Made by a program: the position numbers and the translations under genes
Shown here: positions 45,700 through 59,116 of the stretch, piece after piece
How positions within the stretch are numbered: the first letter of the stretch is position 1
How the letters are laid out: each line of letters opens with the position of its first letter
Assembly: GCA_030411725.1 (NCBI GenBank)
Contig: MU839832.1
Coordinates: 496,001-560,000, forward strand
Length of the DNA: 64,000 nt
Direction: 5' to 3'
Source: Echria macrotheca
Lineage: Eukaryota; Ascomycota; Sordariomycetes; Sordariales; Schizotheciaceae
The notes under the pieces: model-generated
Told to the model about the DNA's origin: nothing
Databases searched by the model: none
The model's input: only the letters and a program-made list of their open reading frames with translations

Positions 45700-48256
45700 C
45701 AAACTGATTCAGAAAGCTCGACAAATCTGTCCAAGATCAGAGCCGCGGAACCTGAAAGCGGCCGTGTAGACGGATGCTGAATGACGGAAAGATCATCACG
45801 ACACCGGAAAACCGGCCGCTGAGAGAGGGGCGCGCGATGATCTACCGGGCAGCCAAGCCTTCTTTCAGCTCCGTACAGTGCCCCTCACTGTAGTCCGGAG
45901 TTGCGAGAGCATCGCCGTCTTTAACTGGCGACTTGTCTGCCCGGTCCCCGACTGTTCTCCTCCCGGCGTCACGGCTGGGATCCAGGGGACTTTCGTGCCT
46001 TTCTTTGACCGAATTTCGAGGCCCATGGTGGTGACACAAGGCGGGCTTCTGCCGTATGAACAGCCCGATGAGCTCGCGACGGCGCGCCGTCGTCGCCGTC
46101 TCTGACCACCACTCGCAGCCGCTTCTGAGACATGCAGGCTCCTGCGGAAGCGCTGCGTGCTAATGCAGCTCGGTCGAAAGCCGCAATTGGCTCGAGGCCA
46201 CTGTCGCTTTCAGCACGGGAACCGACTGGTGGGCAGATTCTCGATGTCCAGAGTATGTGCATTTCTATGTGCTTCCACAATGCATGCTTTGCACTCTGCG
46301 CCGCCATGCGGTGCGAGCATGTGTGTTGCGGCGGCGGACCTCTGGATACTGGCGAATTGCTTCACTTGAGAGGACAAGCGAAATGACGGTGAGCGTGCAG
46401 ATGCAGCCGCCTCCCAGCCCGTGTCGTCCACGGATGCCTCACAGCTGTGTAAGGCGCTGCTGCCATCAGGAGGTTTTGGTGTTGTCGAGCGAAGATGGAT
46501 TGACGGTCAGAGACAGTTTCTTGCTTGTGACGACGGGGCAGATCAGCGTCGAGGACCCTGAACCAGATGAGCCAGGATTGCCGACAGTGCGAGAACAAAA
46601 TCCATGGCATTTCGAGCACGGCAACAGCATTGGGTGCTGCCCGCGGCAGCCCACAGGCCGTCCTGGTTTTCCCAGCTTTCCACTGCCAACCCCCGCCCTC
46701 ACTGGGCAGCCTCCGATACCACTAGGCTCCACCGGGACCCCCAAATCCATTCGTCGTATTTTAATTTAGTCGTTGTCCACCCGCCCGAGCATTGAGAAGA
46801 CCCTTCTTTCCCTCCCTCTCCTGTCCTTCGGCGGTTGCGACGGAAAGCAGCAGCCAGCGCGAGCGAGAGAGTGAGAGAGAGTGTGTGTGAGAGAGTGAAG
46901 TGTGAGCGGGAAGGTCTCGTCACTTCTAATCATTCTTCTCCAGCCCATTCTCCACGCTCCGCTCCCCGCCGGATTTCTCCCGCCCTCCATTCCTTTGGCC
47001 TGGGCTGGATATCGTCGAAACAGTGCCTCTTTGGCACGTTTCACGGGCGCGTCGCCTTACATAACCCCTCCCCTCCCCCCCTTCCGACCTCCAGGTTCGG
47101 ATCCAAGGCATTCGGTCGCCAGCTATTCGGTCGCCAGCTGGTGTCACTGGCGTCGTTGCTGGGTCCAGAGCCCGCGTGTGGACGTTGCAGCTAACTTGGT
47201 AAGTGGAACCGCCTTTTCATTTTTTTGGTGCCTTGTTTTTGCTATACTGGTGTTGCTCGCGTTGTTCCTGTGGGTTCCTCATGCCGGATTTTGTTGGTCG
47301 CGATGGCCATCCAAAGGGGCCTCATGCTCGCCGACAAGACATGGCCCCGCGGAGCATTTCTTAGTGGCTGTCCGGTGACCCAGCCGCCAAAGCTGCCCGG
47401 TTTGGCATTACTTGGAGCTCAGCTTGCGCGTGATCGGCCCTCATTCCTCAGCTGCCCACCACTACATCGGATGCCTCAGCACCACCTGGCCCCCTCTGCT
47501 CTGGCTCCCAGACAGCTTCCGCCGCTAGTCCGACCTAGGTGTGGCTGCTTCTGGCTCCGGAATTCCCGACGACATTCGACACGCGTTGCGATGACACGAG
47601 CTTGACGTTCTGCCCAGCACAAACAAAGCTTGGAACCTTGGCCCTGTGGAGAGGGACACCGGACGACGGGCTGATCGAACGAGCGCCTCCCGACCCGCCG
47701 GCACCTGTGTCTACTGTCACCAGAACCTCGCCTTATATCGCGCCGTTTTCGCACCACACACACACACACACCTTTCTGGGGCACGCAACTGGAAATCTAG
47801 GTTCACAAGGTCCTCGATTCGGTCACCTCGGACGAGCCCCCCCGCGCCTACCGACGCCCGCTTCCTGCGCGTCAATTCCATCCGATCTTTGGGCGCGGTG
47901 TCGCCGTTCGTCATTGCGTTCGACTTGCGTTCGACTGCGTTCGACCTGGTCCGATTTTTGCCTGCCGCGGGCACCAAGGCTGGGGAACTCACAAAGGAAA
48001 CATAACGCTTGGAGCTGTATGAGAGGACGGTGCGAGGTGACAGGGCGACTAACATATGATTCCACCGCCCAGGCTGCTGTCCCACCTCGCCACACGACCG
48101 TGTCTTGAACGGCCGCGTACGGCTCGTCTCAGTCCCTTGATAAACTCTAGACGCCAGCGGGGTCGAACGTTTTTCTCCCCCGGCCAGACAGGCCCGGCTT
48201 TCAACCTTCCGCTCCTTTAGAATACCACACACTGATGCATACCCATCTTTGAAGCC

Positions 48257-50904
48257 ATGGATTCGGAAGACGGCGAGTTCTTCATCAAGGTATGTGTCTT
48301 TGAAACCTGACCCGCCGGCCCCGGCGTGAACTAGCAAGGCTGACTCGACCGACTCGGCAGCAACTCGCCACGTTTGTGCGCACGCACGAGAAGGCGCTTG
48401 CCAACGCGCTGCAATTCCGCCGGCAGAGCGTCGTGGCTCGCCATGGATCCTCCCAGAGCGTCTCGTCCATATCACCGCTAGTCCCTTCCTCGCCGACCGT
48501 GCCCGAGCGGCCTTCCACTTCCGCGTCGACGTCGAGTACACTGGCAGCTGCGCTATCGCTTGGAACCTTGAACTTTACGTCGCATAGCGTCAAGTCGACC
48601 AAGCTGGCCCTCACCCCCCACCACTTGTTCTACCTGCTCTCGCGCTTCGAGGAACTAGGCATCAATGTCGGGCCGATGAAGGTTCGCCTCGAGAATCTGC
48701 ACGATAGCACAACCTCGGCAAACTATGTTTCGTTTCTCAGCCAGTCGCAGCGTACTAAGAGTCGCAGCGAAGATGTTGGCTCTATCCGCTCGGTTTCGAG
48801 CATTCGGAGCGTCATGTCGGGCATGTCGGCCCTGTGGGCCAGCTTTGGCATCGGCTCGGGAATATCCGCCGCCAGGAACGAGCGGCAAAAGGCGGCTATC
48901 CAGGCCGACCTCAAGTATCTCTACTCAGCCTTCACCAAAATCCCTTGCCTTAAATTGGCTCCGGACTGGCGAGCGCGCTTGATAAGAGGTTATGAGGAGT
49001 TCCCCTTCGATGCGGCTGTACCCCTCCTTGTGTTCAAGAACGTCCAGGCACTCGAGGTGAGCGATATTGACTTCAGGCAATTTTTCGGCTGGGATAAGCT
49101 CGCCGACCAGTTGCGGTCCCTCACGGTCAAGCGCGCTAGCCTAGATGACCCCGCCGATATCTTGATAGATATTGTGCTGGATGATATGGATAAGCGCCGT
49201 CGCCGGACCTCTAAAACCCATGGATCGCCGACTACCGCCTGGGCCGGGCAGACCAGCCCGAGGAGGAGCCCTACGGTCTCCCCCGCTGAATTGCATAAAA
49301 CCACGTCTGCTCCTTCGTCCCCCGAAGCCCGGAAGTCGACGACGGATTTGCTTGTTGGATCCCTCAATAGTGAGCTCGGAACGGAGCAGGATGGACAATA
49401 TGCCCAGGACAGCAGGCGTCCGTCCATCATCCGAACCGACAGTGACGAGCCACCAAAGTCTCCCACCAAGGAATCGAGGCCAAGAAGTCATTCTCCCCGC
49501 CGGCCATCCAGCTCCAGGAATGGTTCAGCTAATGTGCGCGGGTCATACAAGATCCGCCGTTCGGGCTCTGGAAGCTCGCATTCAAGCCTTTCGGACTCCT
49601 GGCACCACCCACGTGGGAGCTCTTCGAATCTTCTTGCCATGGGCATCCTCCCGGCTTCCAAGTGGCGCTTCCTCAGGCATCTTAGCCTTGCGGACAACGG
49701 ACTCACCTCTATCCCCTCCTCAAGCTTGGCTCCGCTCTCCAACACCCTTTACTCGTTGGATCTCTCGTCCAACCTGTTTACGCAAATCCCTGACAGCCTT
49801 GCTTCTCTGACTGCGCTACGTGCGCTCAATCTGGCTTCCTGCCTGATAGACTCTTTGCACTCGCTAACTCGCAATCCTCTGCCCGCTATCACCGCTTTGA
49901 ACTTGCGGGGCAATCGACTGCAATCTATCGCCGGGATCGAAAAACTTTATCCACTGGAAAGGCTGGATTTGAGGGACAACCGCTTGACGGACCCAACCGA
50001 GCTTGCGCGTCTTACAGGCATTCCAGAGATCCGTGAAATCTACATAGAAGGCAATCCGTTTACGCGTACCCACCGGGATTACCGAATCACGATCTTCAAC
50101 CTGTTCCGCAAAACCCCAGGCTACACGGAGGACATTACGATTGATGCCACAGGGCCAACTTACTCGGAGAAGCGATACTTGGTGGAACGTGAGGCTGTGC
50201 CACCTCCTGTTCCTGTGATCAAGCCAACGCCACAGGAAACGCCAGCGATCGATGTGAGCAAGCCGGCCATCATCTACGATGCCCCGCCAAAGGAACCCGC
50301 CGTCCTTAGAAAGGAGCGGCCCGTTCCCAGGACGGTGTCAAGCGAGGTGAACACCAGCTCGTCACGTCGCCGCAGAGCACCCAAACGAAGGATCGTCGAT
50401 CTGGCTACCACTGATAACCCGATTCCACATGCACAGCCAGTGGACCGCTACTCGCACGATAGAACCGCCGGCTTGGGAATCGAGAGTAACTATCGCATCT
50501 CTCAGCCTCCCGACTCTCCCCCAGTTCCCTCCAAGAGTCTTGCAGAGAGCCCAATGCCGCCAATCGAAGGCTCACCTGAGGTTCCACGGATCGACACCAA
50601 TGTGATCCCGCAACTCCCCCCTCTCTATGCTTCCCATGACAGCCCACCATCGGCGGACGGTATATGGAGGGAGAACTGGGATGTCGGTGGGGAACTGTAT
50701 CGTCGCAAGATCGAGGCGCTCCGGGACAAGGTTGGGAACAACTACCTCAGTGTGCTCCGAGAGGAAGGATGGGATCCAGCCTCACGCCCGCCCGAGTATC
50801 GCGATGGGGATTTCAGTGGCACCTCTCCCCTATCACACCCTAATCCCACAACCCCACGAGCTGCGACCGTCCAGCCGATCCACAGCGGTCGAACGCTCGG
50901 TTAG
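48257..50904 (+). CDS. Leucine-rich-repeat protein with long disordered flanks
   Basis: Exons are 48257-48289 and 48361-50904 (intron 71 nt), 858 residues. The first exon encodes only 11 residues (MDSEDGEFFIK). The N-terminal third is a conserved-looking helical segment (QLATFVRTHEKALANALQFRR; LALTPHHLFYLLSRFEELGINV; WRARLIRGYEEFPFDAAVPLLVF) followed by Ser/Pro-rich disorder (about 290-435). Leucine-rich repeats of ~22 residues lie at about 445-580 (LRHLSLADNGLTSIP, LYSLDLSSNLFTQIP, LRALNLASCLIDSL, ITALNLRGNRLQSI, LERLDLRDNRLTDP), capped by EIYIEGNPFTRTHRDYRITIFNLF. The C-terminus is disordered with a helix near the end (YRRKIEALRDKVGNNYLSVLREEGWD). The architecture recalls LRR scaffolds such as nischarin or LKB1-interacting proteins; I cannot assign a specific function. 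The upstream leader is long, C/T-rich and probably spliced. Confidence 0.85.
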
Positions 50905-52064
50905 ACCTGATGATACCCCTTAGCTTTTTTAAGCGCATTCTGTCTTCGGTATATCTGTAGGCTATTGGTGGAAAGACGTTGGAATACCCCATGTCACTGT
51001 GCTGGTGTTGTCGCAGCGGGTGTTTTTTTGTGCTGTTTGATCTTGTCATTTGCAACCATTTTCGAGGAGAGCATAGCGTACTGGCGTTTTGGGGCTGGCT
51101 GGCTGGGAACTGACTGGCGTTGGAAGGGCATCGGTTATATTCTTAATTTCTTCCCGGGGATATTCAGAGCATTTTCGCTGCCGTTTCGGGTTATGTCGTT
51201 GTCTTGTCATCTCTGTGTTGGTGTGTGTGTCATCGATACAATGGAATACCTTGGTGTCGGCTCTGAAGGGGCATTTTTTTCTTTCTTGCTGGTCCGGATG
51301 CTTTTCGCGATAAAACGACTGTTTATGCATTTTTCGCATTTTCCGGGTGTTTGTTTCTTGCTACTCTTTGGGGCGGGCATCAAACATTGGGCGGCGGCGG
51401 CGGCATGTTTGTTTTTTTCGTCATCTGGCTTACATAGGTACTTGGTTTTTGGCACCTGATAGGAGAAGGGGGAAGGGGGTTAGGGGAGACGAGACGAGAC
51501 GGGACAGACCCTGGTGGTTGTGGCTTAATGATATACGTTGTTTTGTTGCATACCTAGTTATTCGTCGTGATTGTGTGTGTGTATGTTTGTGTGTGTGAAT
51601 CGTGTGACCTTGTATTTGGGTGCGGCCGCGAGGTGTGGAAGGAATGAAGGAATGAGTTGGAGGTGTCCTGCATCGGTATGGTGGGTTGGGGGGAAAGAAA
51701 GGTAAGAGGGTCCCGAGTAGACCTAGCCAAGGTAGACCTGGACGAGACGGACGGAACGAACTTTGCTTGGACGGACTGCTGGGGGGGGAGTTCATCTGGT
51801 TCTCACGTGGCGGTGGTGGTGAATAACTAATTCGCCATTCTCGCTGGCGTCGCGGGGTCTTTGACTTGCCGAGTTTTGGAGTATCGGTGGTTCGCTGTTT
51901 TTCGTTCCTCTTCCATTCGATGTTTGAGTGCCCCTTTCAAGCTGAGTTAGGTATTCCGTATACTTGTTTCAGTATATTCGTACAGTATTCCGAGGTGTCC
52001 CTAAGAAGAAGAACCTGAATCTGAATCGGCGCGGCCGATGGGTTTGCTGCTACTTTGCTCGTAT

Positions 52065-52094
52065 GTAGGTAGGTAGGTAGGTAGGTAAGTAGGT
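52065..52094 (+). repeat. (GTAG)n tetranucleotide microsatellite
   Basis: About seven GTAG units, the sixth altered to GTAA. Confidence 0.8.
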
Positions 52095-52210
52095 GGGATG
52101 AGATACCTTGCTTGGATGCATGTCTGCCCGACGGGACGGGAGGAAAGAGGAGAGAGGGGGGGTGGTGGTGTGCTCAACCAACCCCCACGCGGGCTCTGCA
52201 TTGTATTCTA

Positions 52211-52232
52211 GAAAGAGAGAGAGAGAGAGAGA
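52211..52232 (+). repeat. (GA)n microsatellite
   Basis: About nine GA units, near the GTAG array. Confidence 0.75.
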
Positions 52233-54922
52233 TAAATGCAATTCCCCGAGGAAAAAGTCTTTTTATCTGGTTCTTCTTTGTGGGGATGTATTCGACTACG
52301 AGACGTCTCGTCAGTCAGCCATGGTGGGATATTTTGGGTTGTTTTGGCGGGCTGCTGGTTTTAAACTCTCGATCTGCGTTGATGGTTGAGAGAACACTGT
52401 AATTTTCTAGACATCTGAAGTGTCACGGAGATATTGGAGTGAAGGGAATGAAACTTTATGTGCTGAGCTCGTTAGATATTTGCTCTCGACGCAGGGTTGG
52501 CGTCAGAATACAGTTTGTTTGGATTAAAACTAAAGAAGATTGCCCCTCGGGAGAGAATTTTGCGGAGGAGATCAAATGGAGGTCAGTACTGATTTTTTTT
52601 AGTCCTGGCATCAATGGAATGTACACTCCCAGTTCTTTTTGGTTTTGAAAATGGGAGCGGCGGGTACGACATCGGCGCCAGGTTTTCATGGCGAGTGGGC
52701 CGGGATAGCTTCTAGCTCTGCGAGTTATGGTGCTTCGATCACCGACTGTAGCGATAGGTACACCGCCAAGGGGCTCGTAAACGGTGCTTTATATTTTCTC
52801 TCTCCTCATGTAGAGCCGAGGATCAATACTTCTTTTCCTCCTCTTGATTGATAGAAACAATAGCTGGAAAACACTCAACCGTATCGTCAGTGGGAAGTAG
52901 TCTTTGTCATGCGTCGGGTGAAGGGAAGGTAGCGGCCGCGGACGGGTCGAGGAGGATTGGGCTGCGAATATTTCTTTGGCACAATGGCCCGACCAGCGAG
53001 CTGGCGAAAAGGATTCCGCTTTACCCCATTCAAGGTGACATCGAGTAAGGGATTTAGGATGAGGAAAGAGGATATCGATAAAAAAAAAACGTCCGAGGTC
53101 CAAGTATGGAGCGACGAAGCTCAAATTCCATCAGGGCCGACAAAGCTTTTCTGTCTTGGCTTAGATATATACCCGTCGCGCATAGGTTGGGATATGTTGG
53201 CGGTGTCAAGATCGCGCAGGGAAGTCAAATAGGAGCCAGTCCTTATGGGGTGTCATTATGATCGCGATGTCCAAGGCTCAGGCGAGGAACGACGCCCTGA
53301 GCGATGATGGTGAGTTGGTTCAGGGAGATTTGTCATTGTTGATGGGAAGATATTTCAACAGTAACGGGCCACTCTCTGTACGGCAAGCACTCAGACGGGA
53401 GAGGTTCGGATCCATTTCTCAAATTTTCTCAAGAACTGCGAAGAGATCATTCATTCCAATGTTCTGCCGTCCGAATTCCGCAGCGCTTTGTTGGTCTCGT
53501 GGTTTCAAATAGGACCTGTCCTTGATTTGTGAGCCCTAGGGAAGTTGGGGTTAGCTGCGGATTGCGATTCCTAGGCCGTGGTGGTGGTGTTGGGGGCCAG
53601 GCGGATTGCCCAGTCGGGATCGGTGAACGGCGTGGACGGAGTGGGCGGCAGTTCGACACGGAGAAAAACGTGGAGAGGCAGGGAGCACGAAACTTCTGCT
53701 TCCCTCGATTCCCGATTCGGTCGGACCGGACCGAGTCATTGGCCAATTCGAAATCCGGGGAGAAAGCGTGGAGAAGAAGCACACAGCAGAGTGATGTAAT
53801 GCCGGGACAAGGGGGTACGTGTCGCAACCGGAGGCTTCCGTGGCTCCCTTCCCCTGGCTTGACATCTGGATGCGCTCGCTTTCTGATTGGTCCCGTTGTG
53901 ATGGGAACAATGACGGCCGCCTCGGAGCTGGCCAACTCTTGGCTGCCCTGGGGGGCTCCAACACACCTGTCAAATCGCTCGTCCCGTCTAGCCCCGTCTG
54001 TCTGCATATCTAAGAGCAAAGTCGGAGACGTTGGTAGAGACGGGAGCGCCACGGGGGGATGCCCACCAGACATGGACATTGTCACCAGAAGTCCAGCATC
54101 TTTCATTCGCAATGTCGCTCCTAGTAAAGGAAAAGAATGGCTGAGCACGACGACCCGATCTGGGTGCGTTGCGGGGTAATGGGAGCCATCGAGTCGATCT
54201 CCATTGTCTTCAGCCGAAGAACCCTGCGGGTAGGGCTGAAGGGCGAGTCTTGGACTCAGGTACACACAGCTTTTGCAGTTGCCCAGCACATGACGAAGTC
54301 GCACTGCATTTGCTGTCAAGCCCCGCTAAAAGCCCGGTCCGCCCAAACCAATGTCCAGCATAAATCACTAGCTGCTCATGGCACGGACTGCCATAAATAA
54401 ATATCGGCCCCGTCTCCCGCTCAAAAAAATCAATCAGGGCGTCGCAACTTACTGTTGTATATATTCAAGCTCCGAGCTCCAAACAACGAAGCAAGCTAAA
54501 TCCACTTCGAAGCTGCGAGTGGAGCAAAACCGGTGGCTGTGTGAGGGGTCTTCGGACAGGGTTCACTGATTGGGTAGGTCGGGTGGGGCAGCTGCGACGA
54601 ATCACATCGCGTCCCCCAGCCAGCCGCGACGGCGAGCGACGCATTTCGGAACGTCACGTCGTCAAAAGCACCAAAACCCTCGACATCCTCCGCCATCCTG
54701 ACGCTCAACAACCACCCATTTCCCGGCCGCTGGCTCACGGTCGCGTCACCGAAGGCGCCTCTACCGGCACGCGACAAATGTGCGAAATCCGTTGCCGCCC
54801 GCCTCGAGTGACCCCGCACCAGCTGCCTCAACACCATCCCTTCTCGAGCCTTGCCACCGTCTGGTCCCCCCCGTCGTCGGTCTTTCCATCAATCCCTCCC
54901 CCCGCCGCATCCATCGCCAGCC

Positions 54923-57900
54923 ATGGCTCCCGCTCCTTCCACCCCCCGCCGCACCTCGAGAGGCCGCCCCCGAGGCAGACCTAAGGGGTCGGCCTCGGGG
55001 AGCGCGTCTCGCGTCCGGAAGCGCCCCGCCGACGACGCGACCGCCTCGGAACCACTCCCGAAAAAGCGGCGGTACATCCCTGGCGGCCCCGGCGGCGGCG
55101 GTAGATTCGTCGACGAAGATGGTGTCGAGATCCCCGCGGAGCCTTCAGCCACCACGGCCCCCCGAGCTCGGGCCGCCCCGACGGCGCAGGCCAACCCCTC
55201 CCCGATCGTCTACCCCCGAAGAGAGCGCAGCACGCGCATTCGAACAGCCGTGAACCGAGACGAGCTCGATGACAGGCAGTACAGCTCGAGCGCCGCAGCA
55301 GTCGCAGCCGCCGTTGTGCAGAGCGAAGGATACAAGCCCAGAGAAGAACGCGGATGGGAAGAGTTCCACCCGAATCTGGACATCGAGGCAACCTTCATGG
55401 TTATGCCCGCAGATGATGTCGATGGAGTTGCCAAATCAGTGCCTCCAACACCAGCAGCCGTTCCCGGCTCAAACACGCCGCTAAACGGCGCAAGCACACC
55501 GACCAGAGAAGCGCCAAGTGTCGGAAACGTCACGCCCAACGGCCAAGGAAAATCGTCGCTGGCGGGTTCTTTCACAGATACTCCTAGCAGGCGTAGAGTT
55601 GGAAGACCCTCTCGCGATTCGGTTTCGCTCTATGCCACTCGGCCCCTCGATCTCGGCCTGGCACCCAAGGTTCCAAAGGTGCTTCCCATACACAACCAAA
55701 CGCCCAAGGAACGTCTCGACCTCAAGCAACCCTCGTATCGCAAGACGAACCGTGTTGCTCTGTTTGAGAGCAAGACTTTTGGACAGGCCAGGTATGTGGA
55801 CAAATCGATGATGAATGTCGGGTACCAAGAGAGCGACCACTTCATCCGACCAGACCGCAAGCTCATCAAGGCCATCGATGCAAACGTCGAGGAAGATATC
55901 GAGCAGTTAGCGGTAGCCAAGGAGGGCGACACCGTGTTGACCACGGCGGGTGTCGTTGGTCGGGTCGAATATGACATGGACGAGCAGGACGACATGTGGC
56001 TTGAGAAGCTCAACGTCGCAAGAAAGGCCGCCGAGCTCGATCCGATAACAAGGGAAATCTTTGAGATCACCATCACAAAGATCGAGAAGGAATGGCACGC
56101 TTTGGAGAAGAGGATACCAAAACCCAACCCGAAGCCGCCTCAGACCCATAGACCCAGGTCGAGCTCAGCAGCGGCCGTTAACGGCGAGCCCCAAGTCGGC
56201 GAGGAGCAGGACAGCAAGTGCGCGATTTGCGATGATGGCGATTGCGAAAACACCAATGCCATTGTGTTTTGCGATGGTTGTGACCTTGCTGTCCACCAGG
56301 AGTGTTATGGCGTCCCATTTATCCCCGAGGGGCAGTGGTTGTGTCGGAAATGCCAGCTTATTGGGCGTGGGATTCCGGTAAGTGCAGAAGTCCCGAGATT
56401 GCTCCAGAAGGGTCCAACTAACGCAGACTTCAGACATGCATCTTTTGCCCCAACACCGACGGTGCCTTTAAACAAACCAATGGGTCCAAGTGGGCACACC
56501 TGCTCTGCGCCATGTGGATTCCCGAAGTCTCGCTCGGCAACCATACCTTTATGGAGCCCGTCCAGGAGGTCGAGAAGGTGCCGCGGACGAGGTGGAAACT
56601 CTCGTGTTACATCTGTAACCAGAAGATGGGGGCCTGTATCCAGTGCTCCAACAAGAACTGCTACCAGGCATTCCATGTCACCTGCGCCCGGAGGTGCCGG
56701 CTGTACCTGAAGATGAAGAACAGCCAGGGGACCTTGGCCGTGGACGGCAGCCTCCCGCTGAAAGCATTTTGCGACAAACATTGCCCGCCCGAGTATGCAA
56801 AAGAAAACGAAGTCAGCCAGGCCACGAAAGAAGCTAAGCGCTTCTACAAGAAGGTCATGAAAGGCCGTATCTGGGCCGACAGCCAAGCGTCCGCCATGCA
56901 ACTCGCAGCGACCCACCGCAATGCCATCACCGAGCATCCGCCCGATGAATCGCAGATCACTGGCGCAAAAGTCTCGGCCGTCCTCGGAGACAAGAAGAAA
57001 GGCCAGCCCGGAAAGCCAATATGGAAGCTTCCGTCGGGAGCCCCCATCATTCCGCAAGCCGTCTATGATCTGGTCGAAGGCCCCCTCGCGCGCTTCTCCA
57101 TCCGGAAGCGCAAGGAATTCGTCGCCGAAGCATGTCGTTACTGGACATTGAAACGCGAAGCTCGCCGCGGAGCGGCACTGCTCAAGCGGTTGCAGCTACA
57201 ACTGGAGACGTTTTCATCCATGGAACTCACCCGGCGCGATTTTGCTGCCATGGGTCCATCGGGCAAAGCCAGACTGACGAGGAGAGTCGAATTCATCGGG
57301 GAACTCGTCACGCATTTGCAATCGCTCCAGGCGCTTGCTTTCGATGTTGTACAACGCGAGGCAGCCAAGCTTGAAGCTGCCGAACTCGAGCAGAAATTTG
57401 TCGACTCCTGTTACTTCCCCATCTACCAGCTCCTCGTACCAGTGTTGGAAAAGGCTTTTCTGTAAGTGGAACTGGCTACTTTGACAAGACCGCACCTGCT
57501 AACATGGAAGCAGACTCGATAAGAGCGTGTTCAGCAAAGCATTCTCGGAGCTACAAGAAAAACTCGACAAGCGGTTCTATACAACCACGTTAAAGTTTAC
57601 GCATGACCTTTGTCGCGCTGTCAACGTGGGCATCAACAGTCCCTTTCAACCACCATCGGTTGACGAGCTGGGTGTATCCATCGACGCATCACCCGCTAAG
57701 CAAGGCAATTTCTCGGACGTGAGAGAAAGGAGAAGGCTTGGCAAGCGCATTCTGAAGACCGTCCAACCGCAGCTCGAAGCCGCTCTCAAGGCAGAGGCCG
57801 ACATCTGCAGCAAGCCTTATGATGCTCTGCTGCAAGAGCTCGAGGGCATGCTGGAGGCTAGTCTGGAGATCAAGCAGCCGATCATCAAGGTGTCACAGAA

Positions 57901-58672
57901 TGACTCGGCCGCCGCGGGAGAACGGTCCCAAGACGTGGAGATGACGGATGCGCCCGAAGAAGCGCTAATGATTGTTGTCGCTGACCGAAGCGATGGCCAG
58001 AATCGTATGGCGATAGAAAGGGATGCGATTACCGACGACGAGGAGGGCGACGACGACGATGGTGAGCCTGAAGATGGCATGGAAATAGACGGCCCGCTAC
58101 ATTCGCAGACCAACATCGAGGTAATCACTTCGGAAGAAGACTCCAAACCAAATGGCCACGTTTCGACACAAAGCCCATCAGCAGGCGAAGTACCGCCGCG
58201 CATGGCCGAGCCACAATCCCAGAAGGCCGGCGCCAATGGCTTCAACAAGGTCGACTCGGGATCTCCGCCGTCACTGTCTGGTTTCGGAGCTGGGGCGCTA
58301 CAACCGCCACAACACGCCGGGCCTCTCACGCCACCGCAGTCAAACGGCAGCTTCGGGCGCGACCCACCGAATATGCTTTCAGATGGCGGAGTGGCATGGT
58401 ATCTACAGGGTTTTGAGCTTCAGGGCACCTCGGCGGTGGAAGAGCAGTGGACGGGCCGTGAGGCCGTCCGCAGCCTTAGCGAGGAGCTCACCGACATGGA
58501 CGATGACGCCCTCAAGGATCTCGAATTTGATGTCGATGATGACACCATCACGGCGTCGCCGGTGAACAACGAAGCCGAGGGGCCGAGCACAAGCGCGAAA
58601 CCCAAGAGGAGAGAGCGGGCGAACCCTGCCAAGTTTCGAAAGGGCGTTCGGTCATCAGCTAGGCGGCGATGA
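54923..58672 (+). CDS. nto1: PHD-finger protein of the BRPF/Nto1 family (NuA3 histone acetyltransferase scaffold)
   Basis: Exons are 54923-56377, 56434-57461 and 57514-58672, 1213 residues; the upstream in-frame codon at 54851 is TTG, so the ATG at 54923 is used. Nto1 scaffolds the Sas3/MYST acetyltransferase of NuA3 and reads histone H3. Domains: basic AT-hook-like N-terminus (RGRPRGRPKG), an enhancer-of-polycomb-like segment (about 250-420), a PHD finger (about 432-478, CAICDDGDCENTNAIVFCDGCDLAVHQECYG), a Cys/His knuckle and an extended PHD finger (about 486-620, TCIFCPNTDGAFKQT to AFHVTCARRC and FCDKHCP). These form the PZP module that typifies BRPF, Jade and Nto1. A coiled-coil-rich region follows, and an acidic disordered tail ends in a basic SARRR motif. 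The first intron falls exactly between the PHD and the second zinc module. No bromodomain is visible in the C-terminus, matching Nto1 rather than animal BRPF. Confidence 0.91.
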
Positions 58673-58907
58673 GTTTTGTCTCTGTGATTCCTGGAGCGGT
58701 GTCGTTTTATTCTTATTTTTTGGGCACCGGCATGGAGTAAGGTCGGGAGCGAGGGTGGTATGGAGTTGGGGTGTAACTGTGGGCAGAGTTGATACTTGGG
58801 AGATTTTTGTTTTCCGGTGTTGTATCGTTTTTTTGGACGCGTGACAGACTACCCACCCCCATACAAGATTTGGTTTCTTTTGAGCAAAGCGATGAGTTGT
58901 CTTTTGA

Positions 58908-58930
58908 GGGGGGGGGGGGGGGGGGGGGGG
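58908..58930 (+). repeat. G23 homopolymer at an assembly break
   Basis: Twenty-three consecutive G, immediately followed by a sequence that recurs after the N gap. Confidence 0.9.
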
Positions 58931-59059
58931 TTAGCAAGGGCGGAGGACGAAAAAAAGGAGAAAGGATTTGTTTTATATTATATCACTTTACACAACCCCT
59001 GCAAACAAAAAATTTGGTTACCCCCACGAGCTATGGATTGACGGATTNNNNNNNNNNAC

Positions 59060-59116
<57 letters not shown>

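Larger units (their letters stand above)
38738..48256. other. 9.5-kb gene-poor region before the LRR gene
   Basis: No coding gene can be supported on either strand; the longest frames (for example 40254-40805) are compositionally random. Low-complexity elements recur: GTAG/CTAC tetranucleotides (41492-41505, 42480-42505, 42577-42595), a (GA)n tract (43283-43312) and CA runs near 43061. A perfect TATA box stands at 45691-45699 without a downstream gene for 2.5 kb. The right end (about 46750-48256) is C/T-rich with GTAAGT donors (for example 47199) and probably forms the spliced 5' leader of the LRR gene. The rest may be regulatory DNA or long non-coding RNA. Confidence 0.4.
50905..54922. other. 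4-kb gene-free region between LRR gene and nto1
   Basis: The first ~1 kb is T-rich trailer. Short repeats follow: (GTAG)n at 52065-52094 and (GA)n at 52211-52232. The longest frame (53447-54319, minus, 290 codons) has no domain and overlaps an equally long plus frame, so I do not call it. Upstream of nto1, an ATAAATAAATAT element lies at about 54394-54405, and the last ~350 bp are C-rich leader sequence. Confidence 0.4.

Noticed and set aside
50965..51459. 164-codon strongly hydrophobic frame after the LRR gene, resembling a membrane protein
   Set aside because: It begins with TTG and lies in T-rich 3' trailer sequence, which yields hydrophobic translations by composition.
53447..54319. 290-codon open frame on the minus strand
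   Set aside because: It overlaps a 216-codon plus frame, has no domain, no codon-usage resemblance to neighbouring genes and no recognisable motif; probably a chance frame.
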